Both the position numbers and the translations under genes were made by a program. The notes beneath the pieces are model-generated. The model saw nothing but the letters and a program-made list of their open reading frames with translations, was not told where the DNA came from and ran no database searches. DNA of 64,000 bases from Paenibacillus sp. JNUCC-31 (GTDB lineage Bacteria > Bacillota > Bacilli > Paenibacillales > Paenibacillaceae): NCBI RefSeq assembly GCF_014844075.1, contig NZ_CP062165.1, forward strand, positions 3,720,001 to 3,784,000, written 5' to 3'. This document shows positions 12,555-21,784 of the stretch, piece after piece; position 1 is the first letter of the stretch; every line of letters starts with the position of its first letter.

Positions 12555-13607
12555 ATGGGCAAGGATAAAGTGAGAATTGGCATCATCGGCGCTGGACGTA
12601 TTGGCAAAATTCATGCAGACAATCTTCTGCGCAACCCGCATGCCGAGATTGTTGGCATCAGTGATTTATTTGCAGGGCCCGAGCTGGAGGAATGGGCTTC
12701 CAGTCGTGGCATTCCGGTGGTAACGACAGATAGCACCCAGTTGATTGCTATGCCAAATGTGGATGCAGTGCTGATCTGTTCTTCAACAGATACGCATGTG
12801 CCACTGATTGAACAGGCAGCCCAAGCAGGCAAACACATTTTTTGCGAGAAACCGGTCAGTATGGACCTTCTTCAGACGGAGGCAGTCGTTGCAGCCGTGG
12901 AGAAGGCGGGGGTGAAGCTGCAAATTGGATTTAACCGCCGCTTCGATCACAACTTCAGACGGGTACGTGCACATGTTCAGGATGGAACGATTGGTGATCC
13001 TCACATTATCAAAATCACTTCTCGTGACCCGAGCCCGCCGCCAGCGGAGTATATTCGGGTGTCTGGCGGGATCTTCATGGATATGATGATCCACGATTTC
13101 GATATGGCCCGGTATTTGTCCGGGAGTGAGGTGGAGGAAGTCTATGCACAGGGCAATGTGCTGATTCATCCTGTTTTTGCGGAACACGGCGATGTGGATA
13201 CGGCCATTGTGACCATGAGTTTTGAAAATGGAGCAATCGGCGTTATTGATAACAGCCGCCAGGCGGTATATGGATACGATCAGCGTGTCGAGGTATTTGG
13301 CTCGTTGGGCAGCGCGGCAGCTGCAAATGATCATCCAAATACGGCAGAAGTCAGTACATCAGCCGGGCTGATGCGCGACAAGCCGCTACACTTTTTCCTG
13401 GAACGATACAACGAGGCGTATGTGCAGGAGACAGCTCTTTTCATCGACGCGATCCGGAACGATGCACCTGTCATTGTGAACGGAAATGATGCGATTCAGG
13501 CAGAGCGTATTGCGCTTGCCGCACGCATGTCCATGGAACAAGGCAGACCTGTGAAGCTGAGGGAAATCCAGGGAATATCGATGGAATCGCAGAAGGTTGC
13601 TCCGTAA
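12555..13607 (+). CDS. iolG: myo-Inositol 2-dehydrogenase IolG
   Basis: First enzyme of the pathway: oxidises myo-inositol to scyllo-inosose with NAD. Gfo/Idh/MocA family: Rossmann motif GIIGAGRIGKIHADN at the N-terminus, CEKPVS with the catalytic Lys, and MIHDFDMARY with the catalytic Asp/His pair. 350 aa. ATG 12555 is chosen for the AGGAGG site at 12541-12546. A related role on other inositol isomers is possible, but the operon context favours IolG. Confidence 0.92.
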   Translation: MGKDKVRIGIIGAGRIGKIHADNLLRNPHAEIVGISDLFAGPELEEWASSRGIPVVTTDSTQLIAMPNVDAVLICSSTDTHVPLIEQAAQAGKHIFCEKPVSMDLLQTEAVVAAVEKAGVKLQIGFNRRFDHNFRRVRAHVQDGTIGDPHIIKITSRDPSPPPAEYIRVSGGIFMDMMIHDFDMARYLSGSEVEEVYAQGNVLIHPVFAEHGDVDTAIVTMSFENGAIGVIDNSRQAVYGYDQRVEVFGSLGSAAAANDHPNTAEVSTSAGLMRDKPLHFFLERYNEAYVQETALFIDAIRNDAPVIVNGNDAIQAERIALAARMSMEQGRPVKLREIQGISMESQKVAP

Positions 13608-13715
13608 TTGTAAGGTGATTTAATAGAGTATAATTTTCTTTCTTGCAAATGAGGTTCTTCTCTTCTATTGAACACGGTTTGATATGAATGGTTACAGAAA
13701 GGAGTGGGTGGCAGC

Positions 13716-14525
13716 ATGTCAGAACGTATCGTGAAACCAGTGGTGAGCCCTGATGGAGATGGCACGGTTTTAACCGTAACACCGGAGTCTGCGGGCTGGG
13801 ATTATGTTGGGTACCAGGTCATACAACTTGCGGAAGGACAGACGTTAACTCGTGAGAGCGGGGACCAGGAACTCTGTATTGTGCTTCTGAGCGGTTTGGC
13901 TAATGTAAGTACTCGTGAACAAAAATGGGAGAATATTGGGAAAAGAATGAGCATCTTCGAGAAAATCCCTCCATATTCAGTTTACGTATCAAGTTCAGAT
14001 CAGGTGGAGTGCACGGCTCTTACTGCATTGGAGATTGCCATATGTTCGGCACCGGGAAAAGGCACGTACCCAGCTCGTCTGATTACCCCGGAAGACGTGG
14101 GCGTTGAGACGCGTGGTTACGGTAACCTGGAACGACAGATTCACAACATTTTACCGGAACAAAAAGAAGCTGACAGTCTGCTCGTCGTTGAGGTGTTCAC
14201 GCCAGATGGGCATTGGTCGAGCTATCCTCCTCATAAACATGACCGGGACGCCTTGCCTGACGAATCCTTGCTGGAGGAAACGTATTATTTCCGAGTTCAA
14301 CCAGAGCAGGGGTTTGCCATTCAACGAATCTACACGGATGATCGATCTGTGGATGAGACGCTTGCAGTGAACAATGGTGAAGTCGTGCTTGTCCCGTTCG
14401 GATACCATCCGGTAGGGGCCCCTCCGGGATACGAGGTTTATTATCTGAATGTGATGGCAGGGCCAACCCGGACATGGAAGTTCCACAACGACCCGGATCA
14501 TGATTGGCTGATGAATAAAAAGTAG
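13716..14525 (+). CDS. iolB: 5-deoxy-glucuronate isomerase IolB
   Basis: Isomerises 5-deoxy-glucuronate to 2-deoxy-5-keto-gluconate, between IolD and IolC. Bicupin of the KduI/IolB family; the metal-binding stretch YPPHKHDRD ... LEETYYFR and the later GYHPVGAPPGYEVYYLN are visible. 269 aa. ATG 13716 lies 11 nt after AAAGGAG; a GTG at 13704 overlaps the site and is rejected. Confidence 0.94.
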   Translation: MSERIVKPVVSPDGDGTVLTVTPESAGWDYVGYQVIQLAEGQTLTRESGDQELCIVLLSGLANVSTREQKWENIGKRMSIFEKIPPYSVYVSSSDQVECTALTALEIAICSAPGKGTYPARLITPEDVGVETRGYGNLERQIHNILPEQKEADSLLVVEVFTPDGHWSSYPPHKHDRDALPDESLLEETYYFRVQPEQGFAIQRIYTDDRSVDETLAVNNGEVVLVPFGYHPVGAPPGYEVYYLNVMAGPTRTWKFHNDPDHDWLMNKK

Positions 14526-14689
14526 TATTGATACATGGCATACACTTAGGTTGTATCCAAAAAGCGAGCTGGGTTATCCGATTCCATTATCCGTATTCAG
14601 TAAGCTATCCAGGCCTGGTTCACCATTTGCCTCGGCTTCAAGTTGCGTATGCGGAATTCCCCCTGCATAATGAGAAGAAAACGATTATC

Positions 14690-14715
14690 TATATATAAGG
14701 GAATTTATATATAGC
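14690..14715 (+). promoter_or_regulatory. Inverted repeat in front of the LacI-type regulator gene
   Basis: CTATATATAA-GGGAA-TTTATATATAG directly upstream of the regulator start. It could hold an AT-rich -10 region or be an operator for autoregulation; it does not resemble the TTAAGCGCTTAA sites. Nothing else was seen in 14526-14733. Confidence 0.35.
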
Positions 14716-14733
14716 ACAAATGGGGAAATAACA

Positions 14734-15747
14734 ATGAAAGCAACCATATATGATATAGCCCGCGAGGCGGGGGTATCGATTGCAACCGTCTCACAGGTCA
14801 TTAACGGCAAAGGTAAAATTAGTGAGAAGCGGCGCGCCGAGATTATGGAGATCATGGAGCGTCTTCACTATCAGCCGAGTGCGATCGCAGCTGCACTTAC
14901 AGGTAAACAGACGTATACGCTCGGACTGCTCGTGCCCGATATTTCCAATCCATACTTTGCTGAACTGGCCAGAGCAGTTGAGGATCGTAGTCGGCAGTTG
15001 GGCTACAGCGTCGTCATTTGCAGCACGGATAACAAGGACGAGCGGGTAGAGCGGTATCTGAACCTGCTTCAGCAAAAAAGGGTCGATGGCATGATGATCG
15101 GTACAGGTATCGATAATGCCGAGATTCTCTCTCCACTTCTGCAACAGTCGATACCTGTTGCACTGATCGCCCGTCATATGCCTTCATTGTCTGTGCATAC
15201 CGTTGCGATTGATGACAGGCTTGGCGGCGCCTTGGCAGCAGAGCATCTGCTTGAATTGGGTCATACTCGTGTAGCCGTGCTGTCGGAGCCATCCAAAGTC
15301 AGCAGCAGTAAGGAGCGCGTTCGCGGATTCCGCGAAGCATTGGAGATGGCTGGTCTTTCTCTTGGAGCTGATCAGGTGAGAGAGTCATCTGCCGATCTGG
15401 GTTCAGCCAAAAAAGAGGCCCTCGTGTTTCTCACGGAACAGAATCGAGCCACAGGCCTTTTCTGCTGTAACGACATGCAGGCGATTGGTGCGCTCCAGGC
15501 TGCCAAAGAGCTCGGCCTGCGTGTGCCTGAAGATGTATCGATCATCGGATTTGATAATACAATTCTGGCTTCGGTAACCAGTCCACCTCTGACGACGGTC
15601 GCCCAACCAATTGAGGATCTGGGGCGTCGTGCCGTTGATTTATTAATTGATGAGTTAAAAGATGAAAGCAAACCACCGCAGAGAGTTGTTCTGAAGCCTG
15701 AGCTGGTCGTTAGAGATTCGACAGGGAATGTATCGAATCAATATTAA
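14734..15747 (+). CDS. LacI-family transcriptional regulator, probable iol operon repressor
   Basis: DNA-binding repressor. The N-terminal helix-turn-helix and hinge (IYDIAREAGVSIATVSQVIN ... YQPSAIAAAL) are textbook LacI, followed by a periplasmic-binding-protein-like sensor domain (LGLLVPDISNPYFAEL ... DVSIIGFDN). 337 aa. Its place at the end of the iol operon and the LacI-type palindromes before iolD suggest it is the inositol repressor. B. subtilis instead uses a DeoR-type IolR, so this is a different regulator class. The ribosome binding site (GGGGAA) is modest. Confidence 0.88.
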   Translation: MKATIYDIAREAGVSIATVSQVINGKGKISEKRRAEIMEIMERLHYQPSAIAAALTGKQTYTLGLLVPDISNPYFAELARAVEDRSRQLGYSVVICSTDNKDERVERYLNLLQQKRVDGMMIGTGIDNAEILSPLLQQSIPVALIARHMPSLSVHTVAIDDRLGGALAAEHLLELGHTRVAVLSEPSKVSSSKERVRGFREALEMAGLSLGADQVRESSADLGSAKKEALVFLTEQNRATGLFCCNDMQAIGALQAAKELGLRVPEDVSIIGFDNTILASVTSPPLTTVAQPIEDLGRRAVDLLIDELKDESKPPQRVVLKPELVVRDSTGNVSNQY

Positions 15748-15821
15748 AAACAGCAGTTCCGTAAGCGGATATCCTCGAACGATCCAGGCGGGGACACCCA
15801 TTGCTGTTGTTATTTTAGTCT

Positions 15822-15869
15822 ATTCAAACAAGCCGCGTGCCTCTACGGAGGAACACGGCTTGTTTGAAT
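15822..15869 (+). terminator. Long hairpin after the LacI-type gene
   Basis: ATTCAAACAAGCCGcGTgC and GAACACGGCTTGTTTGAAT pair nearly perfectly. The A/T-rich outer stem gives U-rich RNA on both strands, but no clean T run follows. It probably ends the iol operon. The remaining 250 nt to the next gene (15870-16119) show no feature I recognise. Confidence 0.6.
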
Positions 15870-16119
15870 TAAACCTTGGATGCTACCCATTTCACATATC
15901 TGTATTCGCATGCCAAGCTCGCTCGTTGGTGCGTTCCACTTCGTCAGTTAGCAAGCAAGAGGCAGAGCTTGAAACGAAGGGGGTTCCCAGGGAATCTCGA
16001 CACGTAATGCCAGATTATTAACATTATTTTTATTGGTCTAGAACAATTTTTGGATAAGATGGTATACTTGGTTAAAATCATTAATTTCCTGATTAACCCG
16101 ATAACGAGAGGAGATTTCA

Positions 16120-16620
16120 ATGAAAAAAAGAACTAAAATCATTCTTGGTACACTCATTGTAATCGTCATTGCAGCTATTGCCATACCCATGTATATTTCC
16201 AGGCAACACACCACCTTTCGGGCTGAGGTCATGGACCATATGGGCATGCTGGATACACTGGATCGTCTGGTGATTAGAAAAATAGCGATCAACGGTCCAT
16301 ATAATGAAGATGAAGTAACCATTACAGACCCTCAAGAGATTAAAGGTATATTGAAGCTTGCGAAGGATCTTGAGCTTAGGAGAGTAAAGAAAATAGATCC
16401 TTCTGAGTGGGCTCCCTATTACTATGAATGGGAACTCTTGATTAAGAAAGAAGATCGATTTACAGAAGGGTTTGGCATTACGTTCTATAACGAACATGCT
16501 GTCTCCATCTATAGCGGATACAAAACGAGAGACCAGCACGCAAATTATGAAATGACCAATACGTTTAATGTCAACGAGATGGAACGCCTTTTTACCAATT
16601 TGAAGGAGGGGAAGGAATGA
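16120..16620 (+). CDS. Hypothetical protein with N-terminal membrane anchor
   Basis: 166 aa, family not recognised. A lysine-rich start (MKKRTK) is followed by one hydrophobic helix (residues ~7-25), which suggests a membrane-anchored protein with its body outside. The rest is charged and mixed alpha/beta-like, with an aromatic stretch WAPYYYEWELL around residue 90. Start fixed by GAGAGGAG. The stop codon overlaps the start of the next gene by 4 nt (ATGA), so the two are translationally coupled. Confidence 0.75.
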   Translation: MKKRTKIILGTLIVIVIAAIAIPMYISRQHTTFRAEVMDHMGMLDTLDRLVIRKIAINGPYNEDEVTITDPQEIKGILKLAKDLELRRVKKIDPSEWAPYYYEWELLIKKEDRFTEGFGITFYNEHAVSIYSGYKTRDQHANYEMTNTFNVNEMERLFTNLKEGKE

Positions 16621-17111
16621 CAGAGTATCAATTGCGTCCGATTGAAGAACAGGATATCCCTTTTCTGTGGCAGATGTTGTATGCATCCCTGTTCAACCGG
16701 GAGGGAGAGGAACCTTTTGAACCTGAGATCATCCATAGTCCCGGCATGTCCAAGTACGTTGAAGACTGGGGAAGAGAAGGGGATTTTGGATTTATCGCTG
16801 TAGATTCCCAGGGGAGGCGTATGGGATCAGTGACATTGCGGTTCTATAATGATCAAAATGCGGGATACGGATATGTCAATGCGGCTACGCCCGAGATGGG
16901 CATGGCAGTGGTCGAGACTGCGCGTGGAAAGGGAATTGGAACTCGCCTTATTCAGGCTGCGTTGGAAGAAGCTCAAAAGAGGGGCATTAATGCCGTATCG
17001 CTCAGTGTTGACCCGGATAACGAAGCCATTCGGCTATATCAGCGTTTCGGATTTGTTGAACAAGGCATGTGTGATACATCCGTAACGATGGTGTGTGCGA
17101 TAAACTCATGA
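16617..17111 (+). CDS. GNAT-family N-acetyltransferase
   Basis: 164 aa. Acetyl-CoA-binding motif A is visible as ETARGKGIGTRLIQAAL, followed by the motif B region SLSVDPDNEAIRLYQRFGF. Substrate unknown. Coupled by ATGA to the membrane-anchored protein upstream, though no functional link is evident. Confidence 0.9.
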   Translation: MTEYQLRPIEEQDIPFLWQMLYASLFNREGEEPFEPEIIHSPGMSKYVEDWGREGDFGFIAVDSQGRRMGSVTLRFYNDQNAGYGYVNAATPEMGMAVVETARGKGIGTRLIQAALEEAQKRGINAVSLSVDPDNEAIRLYQRFGFVEQGMCDTSVTMVCAINS

Positions 17112-17619
17112 TTCTATCGCACACAGGATGATCCTGAACTAAGTGTGAATGAAGCTGCCTTATAAGTCATGAACAGTTAAATGTTTCATTAGTTTGATAT
17201 TTGTTTGATAATACGCCTGTTAAGAAATTCTATTCTCTTGGTGCCTGCAACCTAACAGCCTTTTGATTATTTTAATAAAATGCCAAACTTCATCATACGT
17301 TTTCCCCATGGAACTCAGTCTGATACTGTGGTTCCTTGGAATCCGTTCAGCTGCATTTTGGCAATCGCACCGCTACTTCTACACTCGCACGTTTTATGCC
17401 CCACTGTACCAGCAGCTTTTGGTACTCCACGATTTTCTCCTTCGTATCCTGGGGAAATGCCTTCTTATTCCGCATGTATGAGTTGTAACCGGACATTAAG
17501 CATAAAAAAGTCGCCCAGTTATCACGACTGGACGACCTTTTCGATGTGTATTGCATGCGTGATGGATTGAATCAATGAAATTATACATTAAAATCCGTTA
17601 AGTATGAAGCTGCTGCGGG
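17112..17619. other. 508-nt stretch without a supported gene
   Basis: Short open frames exist on both strands, but none has a ribosome binding site or a family I recognise. The only clear signal is the hairpin at 17504-17541. It may be decayed sequence. Confidence 0.5.
17504..17541. terminator. Bidirectional terminator-like hairpin
   Basis: AAAAAA-GTCGcCCAGT-loop-ACTGGaCGAC-CTTTT. A-run before and T-run behind, so it could work on either strand. On the minus strand it sits ~80 nt past the DUF4261 gene. Confidence 0.65.
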
Positions 17620-18420
17620 CTAGAATCCAATCTTCAGGCTGCTGCCTTCCGTAGCTATCCCTTCCGAACGGGTGATAGGCAGCTTTTGTTCTGCTGAGAA
17701 GCCGATCGTCTCCCCGTCATGCAGTGTTACATCATTTTCAATCACATATGTCGTAGTCATGTACATCATCTCAAATACTTCACTTAACGGCTCTGCAGAA
17801 TGATTGATTTCCATTTCATCTTTACCAAAATTCCGCAATCCGTAAGTATAGGCCGAAGCGCCCTCAGGACCCTGAAATAATCCGATAAAAATCCAGAGCG
17901 ATACAGGTAACTCCTGATCCTTGAGTCCACGACTGATGTCTACATACTTTCTTGCTTCTACCACGAGTGGTGCCATATATATAGCCAGCGCATGATCAAG
18001 CTGCAACAAGGCGCTGGCTGTTTGGGTGAACAAAATATGTGCCCGGATGGCGTCGGTTGCGTTCAATACAGAGACAATAATCTGGGATTGATGCCTGGAG
18101 GTGACTTGCTCGGCATCCCGCCATAGCACATTCAATTTGGCATTCTCCTCTACTTCGCGATCAGGAACAGGTGCATTGATATGTGCACATACCACTTGCA
18201 TTCCATCCACTTCGAAAAAAAGGTTGCCCTCCTCCGGACGTTCATCAATTTCAATATCCCACACGTTTTTCATATTGCTGATGAAGTGATCGAAATTACA
18301 ATCGTCGCGCTCCAGCAGGACAAATCCGACGATGGTCTCGTTATAGGGAGCAATATTTACTGTTCCTCCTACAGGCGGTTGTTCCTTCTTGCGACGCCGA
18401 AGCTTGTCAAACAGTCCCAT
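17620..18420 (-). CDS. DUF4261-type protein
   Basis: 266 aa, cytoplasmic, function unknown. The N-terminus (MGLFDKLRRRKK) is basic. The body resembles the DUF4261 family, with the stretches ETIVGFVLLERDDCN near residue 30 and NMKNVWDIEI after it, and no membrane segment. Start at 18420, 8 nt after GAAAGGAG; an upstream in-frame start at 18444 has no site. The family assignment is from memory of its pattern. Confidence 0.75.
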   Translation of the reverse strand: MGLFDKLRRRKKEQPPVGGTVNIAPYNETIVGFVLLERDDCNFDHFISNMKNVWDIEIDERPEEGNLFFEVDGMQVVCAHINAPVPDREVEENAKLNVLWRDAEQVTSRHQSQIIVSVLNATDAIRAHILFTQTASALLQLDHALAIYMAPLVVEARKYVDISRGLKDQELPVSLWIFIGLFQGPEGASAYTYGLRNFGKDEMEINHSAEPLSEVFEMMYMTTTYVIENDVTLHDGETIGFSAEQKLPITRSEGIATEGSSLKIGF

Positions 18421-18539
18421 GAAACGTACTCCTTTCCAGACCAATCATAGTGATCAAGGCATAACCTACTGCCTTTATAACCTTACCATACCACACTGAC
18501 GCATGTAATGACCCAGCATGGTATGGACCGGCAGAACGA

Positions 18540-18905
18540 TCAGAGGAAAAGAACCAGAAGCAACGCAATAACCGCAGGCAGACCCTGTTTGATGAGGATC
18601 GAACGTGTAGCGGTTACACCTCCATAGAGAGCCGCGATGATGACGCATGCCAAGAAGAAAATTTGGATGTGCTGTCCAACAGAGGTATCCGGATAAATAA
18701 GCCCCCAGATTAAACCTGCGGCCAAAAATCCGTTGTACAGACCTTGGTTGGCTGCCAAAGATTTGGTTGACTGCGCAAATTCAGGAGTAAGGTTGAACGT
18801 TTTCATCGTGCGTGGGCGAGTCCACAGAAACATCTCCATCACCATGATGTAGATATGCTCGATGGCTACAAGAGCTACAAAAATGATACTGATCAAAAGA
18901 AACAC
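18540..18905 (-). CDS. DUF1304-type small membrane protein
   Basis: 121 aa with about four hydrophobic helices and the family-like stretch VALVAIEHIYIMVMEMF followed by LAANQGLYNGFLAAGLIWG. Integral membrane protein of unknown function. Divergent from the MFS gene at 19141, with a palindrome-rich intergenic region between them. Confidence 0.85.
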   Translation of the reverse strand: MFLLISIIFVALVAIEHIYIMVMEMFLWTRPRTMKTFNLTPEFAQSTKSLAANQGLYNGFLAAGLIWGLIYPDTSVGQHIQIFFLACVIIAALYGGVTATRSILIKQGLPAVIALLLVLFL

Positions 18906-18973
18906 CTTGCTTTCCTATATGTCATTTATTTACTGATCTCATTCAGTATATAGGTTTGCGAAGTGAACTGAAA

Positions 18974-18993
18974 GCGCAAAATTAATTTTGCGC
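18974..18993. promoter_or_regulatory. Perfect 20-bp palindrome between DUF1304 and MFS genes
   Basis: GCGCAAAATTAATTTTGCGC is a perfect inverted repeat. A further partial unit, CGCAAATTAATTGTGTC, follows at once. Size and place suit a dimeric repressor controlling the divergent genes; no matching regulator gene is adjacent. Confidence 0.5.
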
Positions 18994-19140
18994 AAATTAA
19001 TTGTGTCAATTATAAAGAGCATGCAATCGCGAATTAATGTTATTGTTGATTAAATTCAAACATTATTATATATTGTCTATAAATAAACAAACATAAATGA
19101 GGTAATTATTTGTTTGAATGAATTAGAGGAGGAGTTTTAA

Positions 19141-20343
19141 TTGTTTCGTAATCGTTATGTGCGGACGATTGTTGTTTCGCGTATTCTGTTGCAGCTGGGA
19201 ATATGGATACGGAATTTTGCCATACTGTTGTTTGTTACAGATATGACGAGCAATGACCCGCAGGCAGTATCGTTGATTTCAGTAGTGGAGTATGCACCCA
19301 TCTTTATATTTGGGATTGTCGGAGGAACCTTTGCGGATCGTTGGAGACCCAAACGGACGATGGTTTGGTGTGATGTGTTGTCTTCATTGTCAGCGGTAGT
19401 TGTGCTGATCACGTTAATCTATGGTCCGTGGTATTCCGTGTTGCTGGGGACGCTGGTGTCGGCTGTATTTTCCCAATTTTCTCAGCCCTCGGCGATGAAG
19501 CTGTTCAAGCAGCATGTACCGGGCGAGGAGCTACAGGGGGTTATGGCCATGTTCCAGACGATGGTTGCCGTATTTATGGTGATTGGACCGATGATTGGTA
19601 CCATTATCTATCAGAATTATGGAATTGAGGTGTCGTTGGCTATCACGGCGGGGATGTTCCTGCTCTCCGGGTGGGTTCTTTCTAGTTTACCCAAGGATGG
19701 AGTTGAATCCGTATCAAGTCAGAGGACTTCTTTTCGCAGTGAACTGGCTGAAGGTTTCCGTTATGTATATGGCAATATCGCATTACGGACGTTGGTTATG
19801 ACTTTCGCTGTAACGGGTCTAGCTTCGGGACTGATCCAGCCATTAATGCTATTTGTTGCTATAGATAATTTGGGGCAGGACAAAACTTTTCTGCAATGGT
19901 TGCTCATGGTTAATGGGGTGGCCATGCTGGTAGGGGGAGCGTTCATCATGAGTGCTGCCAAAAAAATTCAGCCACAGGTCTTGCTCGCCCTTGGACTGTT
20001 TGTCAGCGCGCTTGGGACGGTGGTCATGGGCTGGTCTGAGAATGTCGTGATTACCATGGTGACTCAACTGATTACTGGATTCTTCTATCCATGGATTCAT
20101 GTGGGCATTCAGATGATGATTATGACCAATACGAAGGGTGCATTTATTGGACGTGTAGGAGGCGCCGTTACTCCGGTGTTTATGGGCATGACGGTAATTG
20201 CCATGTCTATTGCAGGCTACATGATGCATCACTTTTCATTGTTAACGGTATTTACAGTAAGTGGTGTACTCTTTTTGGCGGGAGCGTTAATTTTGGGGCC
20301 GTTGTTGCCGAAACGGAGAAAGGTGGGGAGTGTCACGGGATGA
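19141..20343 (+). CDS. MFS transporter
   Basis: 400 aa with about 12 hydrophobic segments. The family loop between helices 2 and 3 is seen as GGTFADRWRPKRTM (GxxxDRxxRR type). Likely a proton-driven exporter of a small molecule; the substrate cannot be told. TTG start at 19141, well placed behind GAGGAGG. A good hairpin terminator follows. Confidence 0.88.
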   Translation: MFRNRYVRTIVVSRILLQLGIWIRNFAILLFVTDMTSNDPQAVSLISVVEYAPIFIFGIVGGTFADRWRPKRTMVWCDVLSSLSAVVVLITLIYGPWYSVLLGTLVSAVFSQFSQPSAMKLFKQHVPGEELQGVMAMFQTMVAVFMVIGPMIGTIIYQNYGIEVSLAITAGMFLLSGWVLSSLPKDGVESVSSQRTSFRSELAEGFRYVYGNIALRTLVMTFAVTGLASGLIQPLMLFVAIDNLGQDKTFLQWLLMVNGVAMLVGGAFIMSAAKKIQPQVLLALGLFVSALGTVVMGWSENVVITMVTQLITGFFYPWIHVGIQMMIMTNTKGAFIGRVGGAVTPVFMGMTVIAMSIAGYMMHHFSLLTVFTVSGVLFLAGALILGPLLPKRRKVGSVTG

Positions 20344-20395
20344 TTCTTGCTTAATGTGAGAACTGTTCCATTCGTCGATGCAATCGAAGTTATTC

Positions 20396-20428
20396 GCCTG
20401 CCCTGAACATCAGGACAGGCTTTTTTTT
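20396..20428 (+). terminator. Terminator of the MFS gene, overlapping the opposite gene's end
   Basis: GCCTGcCCTGA / TCAGGaCAGGC hairpin and eight Ts. The stop codon and last codons of the convergent AraC gene lie inside the hairpin and T run. Confidence 0.85.
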
Positions 20429-21222
20429 ACGTAATTTTCAGGTGTGCTGCCGATAATGGATTTGAAATCTTTGATAAAGTGTGACTGATCATGATATCCA
20501 AGATCCTGAGACAGCTTAACTAGATCACAGTTCATGCCCCGTTCCATTATCTCGGCAGCGTTTTGCAGCCTGTAGAGCTTGATCACCATTTTGGGGCTGA
20601 TGCCTACATACTGATTGAACAGGCGCTGGAGCTTTCTGGTGTGAAGATTCCAAGAGGCAGACAAGTCATCCACCCGCAGCATTTCCCGTTGTTGCTCAAT
20701 CTGCAGCACAATTTGGCTGACCAGAATGGCCTGCTCATCATAAGGGGGGAGGTGTTTGCATAGAAGCTGATCCATATAGCTGACTTTGTCCAAGTCACTT
20801 CCGTCTCCGAGCAGCCGTTCTTCGAGTAGTGGAGCATCCACATCAAGCACACCGGAGACATCCAAAGGATTGCCAGACAATGTGGTAACGGGAGTGCGAA
20901 TGAACGGATAGAATCCCCCGGGCTTAAACTTCACCCCAAATACACTTCCTTTCCCCTGGACGAGATAGGAGAATTTCTGTCCAGATGGACCGAAGAAAAA
21001 GGTGTTTCCCCGCTCTACTACCAGATTGACACATGGATTTGGAACCACATGCTGAGGGTAGGGATCAGTCCCGTTGAGGTCCCAAGAGACAATCCAGAAA
21101 TGTTTGACCAAAGGACTCAGTGCTTCGGAAGGTGCGTAGCGTGTCAGTCGATATCTTTTGTCGTCTTCATCCAGATTCAGAACTCCCATACGGGGCATCG
21201 TATTATAATCTGCGCGTTTCAT
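20410..21222 (-). CDS. AraC-family transcriptional regulator with DUF6597-like sensor
   Basis: 270 aa. The N-terminal domain (residues ~15-150) has the pattern LSPLVKHFWIVSWDL ... PNPCVNLVVERG ... GVKFKPGGFYPF seen in DUF6597-type regulators. The C-terminal ~100 residues form the AraC double helix-turn-helix, with LSQDLGYHDQSHFIKDFK in the second HTH. Start ATG 21222 overlaps the stop of the upstream kinase-like gene (ATGA) and has GGAGG 9 nt before it. Confidence 0.88.
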   Translation of the reverse strand: MKRADYNTMPRMGVLNLDEDDKRYRLTRYAPSEALSPLVKHFWIVSWDLNGTDPYPQHVVPNPCVNLVVERGNTFFFGPSGQKFSYLVQGKGSVFGVKFKPGGFYPFIRTPVTTLSGNPLDVSGVLDVDAPLLEERLLGDGSDLDKVSYMDQLLCKHLPPYDEQAILVSQIVLQIEQQREMLRVDDLSASWNLHTRKLQRLFNQYVGISPKMVIKLYRLQNAAEIMERGMNCDLVKLSQDLGYHDQSHFIKDFKSIIGSTPENYVKKSLS

Positions 21223-21764
21223 GATGTCGATTCCTCCAGGTACCTCGTCAATTCTGCTTCGTCGCGAACCATACACAATTTATGTTGGTGAGGCCGCAAA
21301 AACGTCATGATCAGCGCTTTTTCCTTGCGATCATGCTGATAGCTCCATTTGTACATTCGCCCAAGCATGCTGAAAGTCTGTCTGTAATTCCCTTGCTCCA
21401 GCCCGAGCTTCTGTACGGTAAAACGTTTGAGAATGCGCACATTTCTTTTCCACACGGGTGTATTCAAATAGACGATAAGATCGGCCTGTTCGAAACTTCT
21501 TGCCACCCATTGATAGTGTACTCCTTCAATAATCCACTGATTGGATTGCACAGCTTTTTGCAGAAGGGTGTCCCGCATCTCCGGGCTATTACGAACATCC
21601 TGTCCTTGAGGTACACGGTGCCATACCATGTTGTCGAGCTCATAATAAGGAAGATCTAGCCTCGCGGATAAATGGCGGGCCAGTGTAGACTTGCCGCTGC
21701 CGACTGAGCCGATAATATGTATTTTGTTTGGCCTGAGTTTGGTCTTGGTTTCTTCTCTGATCAT
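21219..21764 (-). CDS. P-loop nucleotide kinase-like protein (FlaR / DNA topology modulation type)
   Basis: 181 aa. P-loop GSVGSGKST at residue ~19, then YYELDNMVWHR and WIIEGVHYQW, typical of the small adenylate-kinase-like proteins often named FlaR or topology modulation protein. The real substrate of the family is unsettled. Translationally coupled to the AraC regulator downstream. Confidence 0.8.
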   Translation of the reverse strand: MIREETKTKLRPNKIHIIGSVGSGKSTLARHLSARLDLPYYELDNMVWHRVPQGQDVRNSPEMRDTLLQKAVQSNQWIIEGVHYQWVARSFEQADLIVYLNTPVWKRNVRILKRFTVQKLGLEQGNYRQTFSMLGRMYKWSYQHDRKEKALIMTFLRPHQHKLCMVRDEAELTRYLEESTS

Positions 21765-21784
21765 TCCATAACCAGTCCCCTTTG

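Noticed and set aside
15822..15869. Operator for the LacI-type regulator
   Set aside because: The long stem has no central CG palindrome of LacI type and follows the gene; read as a terminator instead.
15890..16010. Possible degraded copy of the tRNA-associated element or rRNA spacer
   Set aside because: A few words such as CACTTCG and GAAACGAAG look alike, but no continuous match on either strand could be made.
17263..17570. Overlapping short frames on both strands near 17.4 kb
   Set aside because: No ribosome binding site, no recognisable family, and a terminator hairpin lies inside.
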